Assembly: GCF_900104845.1 (NCBI RefSeq)
Contig: NZ_FNSR01000001.1
Span: 1,488,001-1,552,000, forward strand
Source of the DNA: Paraburkholderia caballeronis
GTDB taxonomy: Bacteria > Pseudomonadota > Gammaproteobacteria > Burkholderiales > Burkholderiaceae
DNA length: 64,000 nucleotides
Reading direction: 5' to 3'
In this document: piece by piece, positions 27,392 through 35,778 of the stretch
Layout of the letters: every line of letters starts with the position of its first letter
Numbering within the stretch: the stretch's first letter is position 1
Made by a program: the position numbers and the translations under genes
Notes under the pieces: generated by a model
Seen by the model: the letters and a program-made list of their open reading frames with translations, nothing else
What the model was told of the DNA's origin: nothing
The model's database searches: none

Positions 27392-28398
27392 TTCAGGCCG
27401 GCCTCGCGCTCCAGCACAAGCGCATCGTGTGCGCTACCGAGATCGGCCGGCGTCACCTTCGGCGGATCGATCTGATCGAACGGCTTTAACGCAAACGGCG
27501 ACCGGATGTGGGGGCGCAGTGGATATTCAGCTACAGCGGCCACGGCAGCCTTCTGCCCGGCTTCGCTGACCATGAACGCCACAAACTTCTGTGCGAGCGC
27601 CTGATGCGGACTCGACTTGAGCACGCCGACGCCGGATACGGTGATGAGCGCGCCAGGGTCGCCGTGACCGAAGTAATGCAGCTTCGCCTTGATGTTATTC
27701 TCGCCGTCTTCCTTCGCAAGACCGTACCAATAATAGTTGTTGATGAGCGCGATGGCCACTTCACCCCGGTCGACTGCGTTCAGGGCAGCCACATTGTTGT
27801 TGTAGATCTTTGCGTTGCGCTTCAGGCCGGTGAGCCACGCCTGCGCTGTATCGCGGCCGCTGGTGTGTTCGATCGCAACAATCTGCTCCTGGAATGCACC
27901 ACTCGTCGGCACGATTGCGATCTTGCCCTGCCACTCCGGCTTCTGGAAATCGAGCACCGACTGCGGCAGATCTTTTTCCTCAATCAGCGCCGGATTGAAT
28001 GCGACCACACGCGTGCGCGCAGTGACGCCCACCCAGTCGCCGGCCTTGTTCGTGTATTCCTTCGGGATCTGGTTGAGCGTCGACGCATCAAGCGGGGCGA
28101 GCAGGCCATGCTCGGAGAGTGCTGCAAGTGGCGTTGACTCTTCCGCATAGAACACGTCTGCGGGCGAACGACTGCCTTCCGCGATGATCTGGTTCGCGAG
28201 CTGGTTGCTCGACCCCTGGCGAATTTCAACCTTGATGCCGGTGGCTTTTTCGAAGGCATCCACCAGCGCGAGCCCTGTCTGCTTATGCTGGCCGTTGTAG
28301 AGCGTAAGTTCGGCGGGCGCGGCCAGCGCAGTGCTACCGGCAAGTGCCACCACGGCAACTGCGAGTAACCGGGCAAAAAGCGGTGTTGTCATTTTCAT
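27388..28398 (-). CDS. Periplasmic iron-type binding protein (FbpA/FutA-like)
   Basis: A 336-residue secreted protein with signal peptide RLLAVAVVALAGSTALAAPA. The mature part begins ELTLYNGQHKQTGLALVDAF, matching FbpA/FutA proteins (LTLYNGQH, with a histidine ligand position). A NNYYWYGLAKEDGENN segment supplies the tandem tyrosines expected of iron ligands in this family. It delivers substrate to the FbpB-like permease. It lies 30 bp after the ATPase gene and overlaps the permease start by 4 nt. Iron is the likely ligand on family grounds. Confidence 0.88.
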   Translation of the reverse strand: MKMTTPLFARLLAVAVVALAGSTALAAPAELTLYNGQHKQTGLALVDAFEKATGIKVEIRQGSSNQLANQIIAEGSRSPADVFYAEESTPLAALSEHGLLAPLDASTLNQIPKEYTNKAGDWVGVTARTRVVAFNPALIEEKDLPQSVLDFQKPEWQGKIAIVPTSGAFQEQIVAIEHTSGRDTAQAWLTGLKRNAKIYNNNVAALNAVDRGEVAIALINNYYWYGLAKEDGENNIKAKLHYFGHGDPGALITVSGVGVLKSSPHQALAQKFVAFMVSEAGQKAAVAAVAEYPLRPHIRSPFALKPFDQIDPPKVTPADLGSAHDALVLEREAGLN

Positions 28399-28427
28399 CT
28401 CGGCAGAAAACGGTTGTCACGTAAATG

Positions 28428-29606
28428 TCACAATCCGCATGGTAACGCCATTCCTGCAGGAGTGAAAATCATTCGCAGTATCGACTGACCTGATCGATTG
28501 GATGAAAGGTTATTGAGTGAAATTTGAAATAACGGGGAATGGAAAATCGAGGCTTGATGAAAGCAGTCAGTGACGCGGATAGGCGACGACCGGGCCCTCA
28601 ACAGACAGCAAAAGCGGTTCGCCGATATGTGGAATATGCCCCCCGACAAGCGTAGCCGCACCCGCCGTCCTGTCGCATGCAGACGCACGTCGACGTTTGC
28701 GTCGTGGCCAAAGAAGGCAATCTGTTCCGCAATGGCGGGCACCGCTCCGTTCGTTCCAGGTCGTGCAACACGTATCCGCTCTGGGCGGATCATCGCCTGT
28801 ACCTGACCGGCCGGCACATCAACGCCTGCCAGCGGTAGCCGGCCCAGTTCGCAGTCGACCACGCCGTCAGCCGCGACGCCGGGCAGAAAGACGGCCTCAC
28901 CGACAAATGAAGCCAGCTCGGCATCCGCGGGATTGGCATACAGCGCCCGGGGCGTGTCCACCTGCGCGATCTTCCCATGTATCAGCACAGCGACACGATC
29001 GCCAAGTGAAAGTGCTTCCGGCTGGTCATGCGTAACCAGGATCGCGGTAGCGCGCTCTGCTTCGAGCGCCGTGGCCACGGTCTGGCGCATCTCGGCGCGC
29101 AGTGCGGTGTCGAGCGCGGAGAAAGGTTCGTCGAGCATTATGAGTGCCGGACGCGGCGCTAGTGCCCTCGCAAGCGCGACGCGTTGTTGCTGGCCGCCGG
29201 AGAGTTCCTGCGGGCTACGCTGTGCATAGGCGGCGGGCAGACCGACGACCCCCAGCAACTCGTCCACACGCTTGCGCGAGCGTCGCGCCGCCCTGTCGAG
29301 CCCGTAGGCGATATTTTCAGCGACGGTCAGATGCGGAAACAGCGCACTCTCCTGCGGTACATAACCGATGTGTCGCCGCTCGGGGGGCACATATGTAATG
29401 CCTTCGACGGAAACCCCTTCGATCGAGACCGAGCCGCGATCCGGCCGCTCGAACCCGCAGATAATCCGTAGCAGGGTGGATTTGCCGCCGCCTGACGGAC
29501 CGAGCAGTGCAAACAGCTCGCCTTTGCTAATGGAAAGGCTCACGTCGCATAGAACAGGCAGTGTGCCAAACGATTTGGTCAGGTTTTCAATCTCGAGATA
29601 GTTCAT
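28428..29606 (-). CDS. Iron-type ABC ATPase (FbpC-like) with a frameshifted C-terminus
   Basis: A 392-residue ATPase as read. Walker A is GPSGGGKSTL, Q-loop VPQESALFPH, signature LSGGQQQRVALARAL, Walker B IMLDEP and switch LVTHDQPEA. The regulatory domain begins near VQAMIRPERIRVARP. After residue about 320 the reading frame becomes S/R-rich and ends 60 residues late. One extra base in the C6 run at 28639-28644 (plus strand) would restore a typical ending, HIPHIGEPLLLSVEGPVVAY-PRH, stopping at 28568. So the gene has a probable 1-bp deletion, or the sequence has an error. The ATPase core is intact, but substrate control may be altered. The ATG at 29606 (MNYLEIENL) is preferred to upstream arginine-rich sequence. 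Confidence 0.8.
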   Translation of the reverse strand: MNYLEIENLTKSFGTLPVLCDVSLSISKGELFALLGPSGGGKSTLLRIICGFERPDRGSVSIEGVSVEGITYVPPERRHIGYVPQESALFPHLTVAENIAYGLDRAARRSRKRVDELLGVVGLPAAYAQRSPQELSGGQQQRVALARALAPRPALIMLDEPFSALDTALRAEMRQTVATALEAERATAILVTHDQPEALSLGDRVAVLIHGKIAQVDTPRALYANPADAELASFVGEAVFLPGVAADGVVDCELGRLPLAGVDVPAGQVQAMIRPERIRVARPGTNGAVPAIAEQIAFFGHDANVDVRLHATGRRVRLRLSGGIFHISANRFCCLLRARSSPIRVTDCFHQASIFHSPLFQISLNNLSSNRSGQSILRMIFTPAGMALPCGL

Positions 29607-29716
29607 CGGCAAGCCAGGATATCCATGTCGCGCGAATGATAGCGGGTCACGCGAAAGTTCGCGCCGTTCGTCGCGCTCTCGTAAGCGGGAACGGCGCTTC
29701 CCGGCAGCATTGCCAA

Positions 29717-30487
29717 TTACACGTAGTCGACCGCACCGAATGCGCTGCACAGTTCACCGGCCCCTGGAATTTTCGAGGCACGGGCATTGGTGACCAGCAC
29801 CGAAATCCGCTGCGGCGGGCACGACACCACGCGACTGAGCACGCCGATCTTCGAGTAGTCGGCAAGGATCACCGTCTGCTTTGCGTTCCGGCTCATCGCG
29901 TCTGCCATTTCTGCTTCTTCCGGGAAGAAGCTCGTCGCGCCATGTGCTGCGTCCACGCCGACCGGCGAGAGCAGTGCGAGATCGGCATGGAAACGATAGA
30001 CCTCGCTGATCGCCGCTCCGCCGTAGGTCGCCCCTACCGATGCGTTGAACGTGCCGCCCACCAGATGGACGTCGTGAGTACCGGCGCGCGCCGCGCGTAT
30101 ATCGGCCAGCTTCGACGCAACGGCAACTGAATTGGTAATCACGTGCAGGCCGTCCAGCGTCGTGAGTGCGTCCGCCAGGATCGCTGTGGTCGTGCCAGCG
30201 TCGATGAACAGCGTTTGTCCGCTTCGCACGTGCGTCAGTGCGCCACGGGCAACCGCACGTTTCTCCTTGACCCGGATACCCGCGCGTACGTTGATCGGTG
30301 GCTCGCTTTCGGCCAGCATTGCACCGCCATGCACACGGCGGATTTCGCCGAGCGTATCGAGTTCGACCAGATCGCGGCGGATCGTTTCTCGCGATACGCC
30401 GAGTTTTTCGGTCATGTGCTCGACCGATACCGTTCCGTGATCCCTGAGCAACGCCCTGATGCGCCGATAACGCTCTTCAGCCAGCAT
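29717..30487 (-). CDS. DeoR/GlpR-family regulator
   Basis: A 256-residue regulator. Residues 1-55 form the DeoR HTH (RYRRIRALLRDHGTVSVEHM, LGVSRETIRRDLVELDTLGE, IRRVHGGA). The rest is the DeoR C-terminal sugar-phosphate-sensing fold: VRSGQTLFIDAGTTTAILAD, LHVITNSVAVASKLAD and the HLVGGTFN segment. Members sense phosphorylated intermediates. It is 41 bp after the inositol-phosphatase-like gene in the same direction. A 15-bp inverted repeat in the divergent promoter region (31456-31470) is a candidate site. It probably controls the flanking transport loci. Confidence 0.87.
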   Translation of the reverse strand: MLAEERYRRIRALLRDHGTVSVEHMTEKLGVSRETIRRDLVELDTLGEIRRVHGGAMLAESEPPINVRAGIRVKEKRAVARGALTHVRSGQTLFIDAGTTTAILADALTTLDGLHVITNSVAVASKLADIRAARAGTHDVHLVGGTFNASVGATYGGAAISEVYRFHADLALLSPVGVDAAHGATSFFPEEAEMADAMSRNAKQTVILADYSKIGVLSRVVSCPPQRISVLVTNARASKIPGAGELCSAFGAVDYV

Positions 30488-30528
30488 GTCTTTTTTCGCT
30501 TGTCGTAAGAGAAACGATCAGCGCGCGG

Positions 30529-31320
30529 CTACAGGCGGCGCGTAATCGCGAGCAGCTCGGCGTGCAGTTCCGGGGTCGCGGCGGCGATGATCCGGCCGTC
30601 GCTGCCGAGGCCCACCGTATCTCCCCGCCAGTCGGTCACCCGTCCGCCCGCTGCTTCCACGACCGGCACGATAGCCAGATAGTCGTATGGCTGCAAGCCG
30701 GCCTCGACCACCGCGTCGACGTGCCCGGCCGCCACCATCGCGTAGGCGTAGCAATCCCCACCAAACCGCCGGCTGCCCGCCGTGCGGCTGACTTCCTCGA
30801 AGATCCTGCGTTCCGCGTCGTCGAAGATGTCTGGGGACGTCGCATAGATGTTCGCCGTCGCGAGACGACGGCAGTCGCTGGTTTGCAGTCTGCCGCTGGT
30901 CTGGTCGTACGCGCCGGACGGGCCACCGGTCCAGCGCTCGCCGGTCACCGGCGCGTCGATCAGGCCGAACACCGGGCGCCCCTTGTGCAGCACCGCGAAC
31001 AGCGTGCCCCAGATCGGCCAGCCCGTCACGAAGCTGCGCGTGCCGTCGATCGGGTCTATGACCCACACGTATTCCGCGTCCATGCGTTCGCGCCCGTGCT
31101 CTTCACCCAGGATGCCATGCGCCGGGTAGTGCGCCGAGATGCGGGCGCGCAGGCGTGCCTCGATTTCGCGATCGGCGACCGTCACCGGGCTTTCGTCGGA
31201 CTTGGTTTCGACCTCGAGCTTCCTGCGGAAATACGCGAGCGAAATCTGCCGTGCCTCGTCGGCGAGTTGCGCCGCAAACGCCGCGAATTCGTTCAACCCG
31301 TCCTGCTGTTCGTCGTTCAT
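30529..31320 (-). CDS. Inositol-monophosphatase-family phosphatase (HisN-like)
   Basis: A 263-residue cytoplasmic magnesium-dependent phosphatase. Motifs: KSDESPVTVADREIEARLRA, GILGEEHG (EE metal ligands), VIDPIDGTRSFVTGWPIWGT (the DPIDGT signature) and GLQPYDYLAIVPVVEAAGGR in place of the usual W-D-x-A-A/L near the C-terminus. This D-Y-x-A-x-x-P form occurs in histidinol-phosphatase HisN-type enzymes. The ATG at 31320 follows GAGG by 8 nt; a start at 31431 is possible. It sits between a DeoR regulator and a divergent phosphonate-type importer, so dephosphorylating the imported compound is a plausible role. Histidinol phosphate is an alternative. Confidence 0.8.
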   Translation of the reverse strand: MNDEQQDGLNEFAAFAAQLADEARQISLAYFRRKLEVETKSDESPVTVADREIEARLRARISAHYPAHGILGEEHGRERMDAEYVWVIDPIDGTRSFVTGWPIWGTLFAVLHKGRPVFGLIDAPVTGERWTGGPSGAYDQTSGRLQTSDCRRLATANIYATSPDIFDDAERRIFEEVSRTAGSRRFGGDCYAYAMVAAGHVDAVVEAGLQPYDYLAIVPVVEAAGGRVTDWRGDTVGLGSDGRIIAAATPELHAELLAITRRL

Positions 31321-31455
31321 CGTCAATGCCTCAGCCAGGGGCGGCACCTTTGCCGCCGTGATGGGAACAGACGTCGCGGCCACACGGAGTCGAGCTTCGC
31401 CGTCCATGGTCGAGATGATCGCACCGGACATTTTTGATTTCTAGACTCGGTGCCA

Positions 31456-31470
31456 ATATTTTGCAAATAT
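31456..31470. promoter_or_regulatory. Candidate operator in the divergent promoter region
   Basis: ATATTT-TGC-AAATAT is a perfect inverted repeat with a 3-bp centre, AT-rich in GC-rich surroundings. It lies 136 bp before the phosphatase gene and 102 bp before the divergent binding-protein gene. It could bind the DeoR-type regulator encoded nearby. Confidence 0.5.
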
Positions 31471-31571
31471 CCCCAAAAACACACATCGCTCGTCGGCTGG
31501 TTTGCCAGGTTTTATGCAGCGCCGTGTGCTCCCGGTTCCGGTGTTGGTCTCTTTCTTTTAGGAAAATCGCC

Positions 31572-32588
31572 ATGCGCTTCGGCAACACATTCACCTCGGT
31601 TCTCTCAACTACGCTGCTCGTCTGTTCGGCCATCGGCACGGCGCACGCCGGCCAGATCACGGTCTACTCCGCGCTCGAAAGCGACGAGATTGCGACCTAT
31701 ATCGCGGCCGCCAAAAAGGCTCTGCCCGATCTGCAGGTCAACGTGCTGCGTCTGTCTACCGGCGACCTTGCCGCGCGCATGATCGCGGAGGCCAGTGCCC
31801 CGCACGCCGACGCTGTCTGGGGCGAGGCGCTCACCAATCTGCTGGACCCGCGCATCGCTGACCAGCTTGCGCCGGTCCAGGGCGGCAACATTTCCGGCTT
31901 GCCGAAGCAGTTCAAGGATCCGGGCGGCAAATGGTTCGCCGCGACGGGCTACATGGCGGCGTTGTGCGTCAACACCGACGCCCTCGCGGCAAAGAAACTG
32001 CCGATGCCGACTTCATGGGAGGATCTGGCCAAGCCTGTTTACAAGGGCAATGTCGTCATGCCGGACCCGGCGTCGTCAGGTACGGGTTATCTGCAGATAG
32101 CCGCAATCCTGCAGGGCGCGGGCGAAGATCAGGGCTGGAAAATTCTCAAGGGACTTGGTGCGAACGTCGCGCAGTTTACGTCGTCGGGCTCGCAGCCGTG
32201 CAAGCTCGCGCGCACTGGCGAATATGCGGTCGGCGCATCGTTTGCGTTCGTCGCGATGCAGTCGATCAAGGCCGGCTTCCCTGTGAAGATGGTGATCCCG
32301 TCGAAGTATGTCGGCTATGAACTCGAAGGTTCCGGCATGCTCAAGACGTCGAAGAATCAGGCCGACACGAAGCGTTTCCTTGAATGGGTTGCGTCGCCCG
32401 AGGCGGCAAAAGTCTATCAGCAATACAAGGAAATCGTCACGACACCAGGCGTGAAACCGACCCAGGAGCAGATCGCCGAAGGACTGCCAGTGGACGTATC
32501 GAAGGTGCTCTATCCAATGGATTTCACCGCCTCTGCGAAGATGCACGACGCTGTGCTCAGGCGCTTCAAGACGGAAGTCATGCACTGA
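31572..32588 (+). CDS. 2-aminoethylphosphonate/iron-type periplasmic binding protein
   Basis: A 338-residue secreted protein with signal peptide SVLSTTLLVCSAIGTAHAG. The mature start QITVYSALESDEIATYIAAA and the segments DAVWGEALTNLLD, GKWFAATGYMAALCVNTDAL and PDPASSGTGYLQIAAILQGA are typical of the putative 2-aminoethylphosphonate binding-protein group (AepX/PhnS-like). The ATG at 31572 is the first after the AT-rich promoter region, with GGAAAA upstream. It is followed by its ATPase and a fused permease. The ligand is probably a phosphonate or another small organophosphate; the group also includes iron binders. Confidence 0.82.
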   Translation: MRFGNTFTSVLSTTLLVCSAIGTAHAGQITVYSALESDEIATYIAAAKKALPDLQVNVLRLSTGDLAARMIAEASAPHADAVWGEALTNLLDPRIADQLAPVQGGNISGLPKQFKDPGGKWFAATGYMAALCVNTDALAAKKLPMPTSWEDLAKPVYKGNVVMPDPASSGTGYLQIAAILQGAGEDQGWKILKGLGANVAQFTSSGSQPCKLARTGEYAVGASFAFVAMQSIKAGFPVKMVIPSKYVGYELEGSGMLKTSKNQADTKRFLEWVASPEAAKVYQQYKEIVTTPGVKPTQEQIAEGLPVDVSKVLYPMDFTASAKMHDAVLRRFKTEVMH

Positions 32589-32667
32589 AGCGCGAGACGC
32601 TCCAGCCTCTCGCTTCATGGCCCGGGCCTGCTCCCAGGCCGACCGCCAACGCCGGGAAAGTTCCACC

Positions 32668-33690
32668 ATGCATCTGTCCGTCACCGACCTCCTCAAGACG
32701 TTTTCGGGGCATGTCGCGCTCGAAAGAATCGACTTCGACGTGAACCAAGACGAGTTCGTCTGCCTGCTTGGCCCGAGTGGCTGCGGCAAGACCACGTTGC
32801 TGCGCATCATTGCCGGCCTGCTCGACGCCGATGGGGGACGTATCACCATGGGCTCGCAGTCGCTTCTGGACGTACCGGCCCGCGAACGGGGATTTGGCAT
32901 CGTGTTTCAGTCGTATTCGCTGTTCCCGAATATGACCGTGACACAGAACATCGGTTACGGAATGAAAATCCGTGGGCTATCCAAAGCGCACATCGACGCC
33001 CGCTGCAACGAACTGCTCGAACTGATCAGGCTGCCGCAGCTGGCGAAACGCTATCCTGGTCAATTGTCGGGCGGCCAGCAGCAGCGGGTCGCCATTGCCC
33101 GGGCACTCGCCGTCGATCCGTCGCTGCTGCTGCTCGACGAGCCGCTTTCCGCACTCGATGCACAGGTGCGTGTGGAGATGCGCCGCGAGATTCACGACGT
33201 ACAGCGTCGGCTGCGCATTCCAACCATCATGGTTACGCACGATCAGGAGGAGGCGCTTACACTCGCCGACAAGATCATCTGCATGAACCACGGCCGGATC
33301 GAGCAGATCGGCGCACCGCGGGACCTTTACGAAAGTCCGCGCACACGCTTCGTTGCGCGCTTCATCGGCACCTCGAACCTCTTGCCCGCCGGCTGGGTCT
33401 GCGACGCGTTTCCAGCGCTGATGGCAACTTATCCCGGTGATCCGGATACAACATTCGAAGCCTGCGTGCGGCCTGAAGATCTGGTCGTCACGCGCCGTGC
33501 CGCAGCAGACCGTCGCGAAGACGATGCCCGGGTCGTCGATGCGATGTTCCTCGGCAGCACGACCCGCCTGCGGCTCGACTGGCGGGGGCAGGAACTTGTC
33601 GCCGAGCAACATCGGGGCGACGTGCTTGCGCCGGGCACGGCCGTGTCGCTTTCTGTCGCCAGCGACCGCTGCGCCTGGGTGAGCGCATGA
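32668..33690 (+). CDS. 2-aminoethylphosphonate-type ABC ATPase
   Basis: A 340-residue ATPase: Walker A GPSGCGKTTL, Q-loop VFQSYSLFPN, signature LSGGQQQRVAIARAL, Walker B LLLLDEP, switch MVTHDQEEA, and a C-terminal TOBE-like domain (ACVRPEDLVV, FLGSTTRLRLDWRG). It is about 80 bp after the binding-protein gene and overlaps the permease start by 4 nt (ATGA). The ATG at 32668 follows GGGAAAG. It belongs to the AepW/PhnT-type group and would drive uptake with its neighbours. Confidence 0.87.
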   Translation: MHLSVTDLLKTFSGHVALERIDFDVNQDEFVCLLGPSGCGKTTLLRIIAGLLDADGGRITMGSQSLLDVPARERGFGIVFQSYSLFPNMTVTQNIGYGMKIRGLSKAHIDARCNELLELIRLPQLAKRYPGQLSGGQQQRVAIARALAVDPSLLLLDEPLSALDAQVRVEMRREIHDVQRRLRIPTIMVTHDQEEALTLADKIICMNHGRIEQIGAPRDLYESPRTRFVARFIGTSNLLPAGWVCDAFPALMATYPGDPDTTFEACVRPEDLVVTRRAAADRREDDARVVDAMFLGSTTRLRLDWRGQELVAEQHRGDVLAPGTAVSLSVASDRCAWVSA

Positions 33691-35360
33691 ACGTGTCGCT
33701 TACGTCCTCACGTACCGCATTGGGTGTACGTGGCAGCCGCCTGATGTCGCGGTGCGTGCGCGGGGCGATGGTTGCCATCCCGCTTGCAGCCCTCACAGTC
33801 TTCTTCCTGTATCCGCTCGTGGTCGCTGCGTTCCACAGCCTCGCGGACCGGGATGGCCATATCGGACTCGCGAATTACGTCGCGCTTTGGCAGACGCCTG
33901 GCATGATCCAGTCGGCATGGCACAGCATCGTGCTGAGTGTCGCGACCACGATCGTCAGCATTGTGCTCGGGTTCATGATCGCGTTCGCGCTGTACCGCTC
34001 GCAGCTACCCTCGCCAAATGCGATCCGCGCAACACTTTTGCTGCCCATGCTCGCGCCGTCGCTGATGCAGGGTCTCGGCATTCTGTTCCTGCTCGGACGC
34101 AACGGTCTCGTACATAAATGGACCGGCTGGGACGTCGAGATCTATGGTTTCTGGGGCCTGCTGATCGCAGACGTCATCTATGCGCTGCCGCAGGCGGTGC
34201 TGATCATCGGTGCGGCGCTCGCGCAGTCGGACGCGCGCTATTACGATGCAGCCGACGTGCTGGGCGCGACGCGCCGTCAGCAGTTCTTCGGACTGACGCT
34301 GCCGAACGCGAAATTCGGGTTGTTGTCCGCTGCGTTTGTTGTGTTTACCGTCACGATCACGGACTTCGGCAATGCGGTGGTGATCGGCGGCGACTATCAC
34401 GTGCTTGCCACCGAAATCTATAACCAGGTATCGGGTCAGATGAATTTCGGTGTTGGAGCTGCGGTCGGCATCGTGCTGCTGCTGCCATCGCTCGCGTCCG
34501 TCTATATCGAGCGCGTTGCATCACAACGGCAATTCGGCGCAGCATCGGAAAGCCGCGTGCAGGTAATCCCAAGGGTGAACCGCATGCGCGACGTCCTGCT
34601 TGGACTCGGCTGCTTCGCGGCGCTGTTTCCCGTTGTGGCTTCGGTGGCCACGGTCGTCTTCGCGAGCTTCGTGCGCTTGTGGCCTTACCGGCTGGAACTC
34701 ACGCTGGCCAACTATAGCGGTGAATTATCCGGCGGATACGGTGCGATTCTGACGTCGCTCGAAATTTCAGTGGCCGCGGCAGCACTCGGTGTTTGCCTGC
34801 TGTTCTCGCTCAGTTACGGCGCGCGTCGCGTGCCCGCTGCGGTATCGAGGCTGATTTATACCGCCTCCGTGCTGCCAGCGGCCGTGCCCGGCATGGTCGT
34901 GGGACTTGCGTATATTCTCGCGTTCAATAGCGGCCCGCTCGGCGCATGGCTTTACGGTAGCGCGACAATCATCGTGCTGTGCAACTTCTACCACTACCAT
35001 ACCCAGGGCTTTCTGACGATGAGCACCGGGATGCGTGCCGTGCCTGTCGCACTCGAAGAGGTAGTGGACTGCCTCGGCGGCGGCCTGGGACAGGTGCTAA
35101 AGGATGCCGTTCTGCCGTTCGTCGCCGCGACGGCCATCAGCGTGTTTTTCTTTCTTTTTATGCGCTCGATGGTCACGCTCTCGGCGGTGGTCTTTCTGGT
35201 TACGCCATCGCTGAACCTTGCGTCGGTCGCGGTGATGCAGCTCGACGAGAACGGGTTCGTCTCGCAGGCTGCGGCCTACTCGACCTGCATCATGGCGGTC
35301 ACGTCAATCGCACTGGGCTTGATGCGGCTTTGTGCAAAGCACGTTACCCGTTCGCGTTAG
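33687..35360 (+). CDS. 2-aminoethylphosphonate-type ABC permease (fused double subunit)
   Basis: A 557-residue inner-membrane protein with about 12 helices. One chain holds both permease halves, as in the putative 2-aminoethylphosphonate permease group. EAA-like loops appear at YYDAADVLGATRRQQFFGLT followed by LPNAKFG, and at ALEEVVDCLGGGLGQVLKDA followed by VLPFVAATAI. The first helix is VAIPLAALTVFFLYPLVVAA-like in composition. Its start overlaps the ATPase stop. No phnW or phnX degradation genes are in the window, so the phosphonate label rests on transporter similarity only. Confidence 0.85.
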   Translation: MNVSLTSSRTALGVRGSRLMSRCVRGAMVAIPLAALTVFFLYPLVVAAFHSLADRDGHIGLANYVALWQTPGMIQSAWHSIVLSVATTIVSIVLGFMIAFALYRSQLPSPNAIRATLLLPMLAPSLMQGLGILFLLGRNGLVHKWTGWDVEIYGFWGLLIADVIYALPQAVLIIGAALAQSDARYYDAADVLGATRRQQFFGLTLPNAKFGLLSAAFVVFTVTITDFGNAVVIGGDYHVLATEIYNQVSGQMNFGVGAAVGIVLLLPSLASVYIERVASQRQFGAASESRVQVIPRVNRMRDVLLGLGCFAALFPVVASVATVVFASFVRLWPYRLELTLANYSGELSGGYGAILTSLEISVAAAALGVCLLFSLSYGARRVPAAVSRLIYTASVLPAAVPGMVVGLAYILAFNSGPLGAWLYGSATIIVLCNFYHYHTQGFLTMSTGMRAVPVALEEVVDCLGGGLGQVLKDAVLPFVAATAISVFFFLFMRSMVTLSAVVFLVTPSLNLASVAVMQLDENGFVSQAAAYSTCIMAVTSIALGLMRLCAKHVTRSR

Positions 35361-35409
35361 TGATCTGTCTGCGCCGGAGAACAGGCAAAAAAAGAGCACC
35401 ACGAATTGT

Positions 35410-35437
35410 GTCAGGTGCACCGTACGGTACACCTGAC
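35410..35437. repeat. 28-bp near-perfect inverted repeat at a block boundary
   Basis: Arms GTCAGGTG and CACCTGAC flank a self-complementary ACCGTACGGT centre, with one mismatched pair between them. It lies 50 bp after the phosphonate-type permease and 50 bp before the plasmid-like block, both of which read towards it. No T-run follows, so it could be a bidirectional stop structure, a binding site or a recombination scar. Confidence 0.55.
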
Positions 35438-35487
35438 CTTACAGGGGTTATGGTTTTAAGTTGCGGTGCGGGAGCCACCAGGTTTCG

Positions 35488-35778
35488 TCAATACTCGCTG
35501 GGCAACAGGATTGTCGTGGTCGACCGGTCCGCCTCGGTGATGAGCCATATTTTCTTTCCATCGGGCAAAGCGTAGCTCGACAGTAGGCGTTTGCCGGTCA
35601 GCAGCGCCAGTTCATTCGCTGCCAGATCCTCGGGTGACAGGTCGCCCCAGTCGCCGTGAATGTGTCTCGCGAGCAGCACAACGGCTGACAGCCCCACAGC
35701 ATCAAGAGCCGCCTGTGCTCCTGGCGTGATGACCGGCCGACCCATCGGAAATCTCGGACCATTCGTGTAGCGGCTCAT
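35488..35778 (-). CDS. Plasmid/ICE-type small protein, copy 1
   Basis: A 96-residue protein of a group often found on plasmids and ICEs and sometimes labelled 'type I restriction subunit M', which its sequence does not support. Key stretches: RPVITPGAQAALDAVGLSAV, LLARHIHGDWGDLSPEDLAA and WLITEADRSTTTILLPSEY. The HxxGDWG motif is shared with the neighbouring gene product, of which it is a paralogue. Its start overlaps the stop of that gene (ATGA). The function is unknown. Confidence 0.75.
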   Translation of the reverse strand: MSRYTNGPRFPMGRPVITPGAQAALDAVGLSAVVLLARHIHGDWGDLSPEDLAANELALLTGKRLLSSYALPDGKKIWLITEADRSTTTILLPSEY

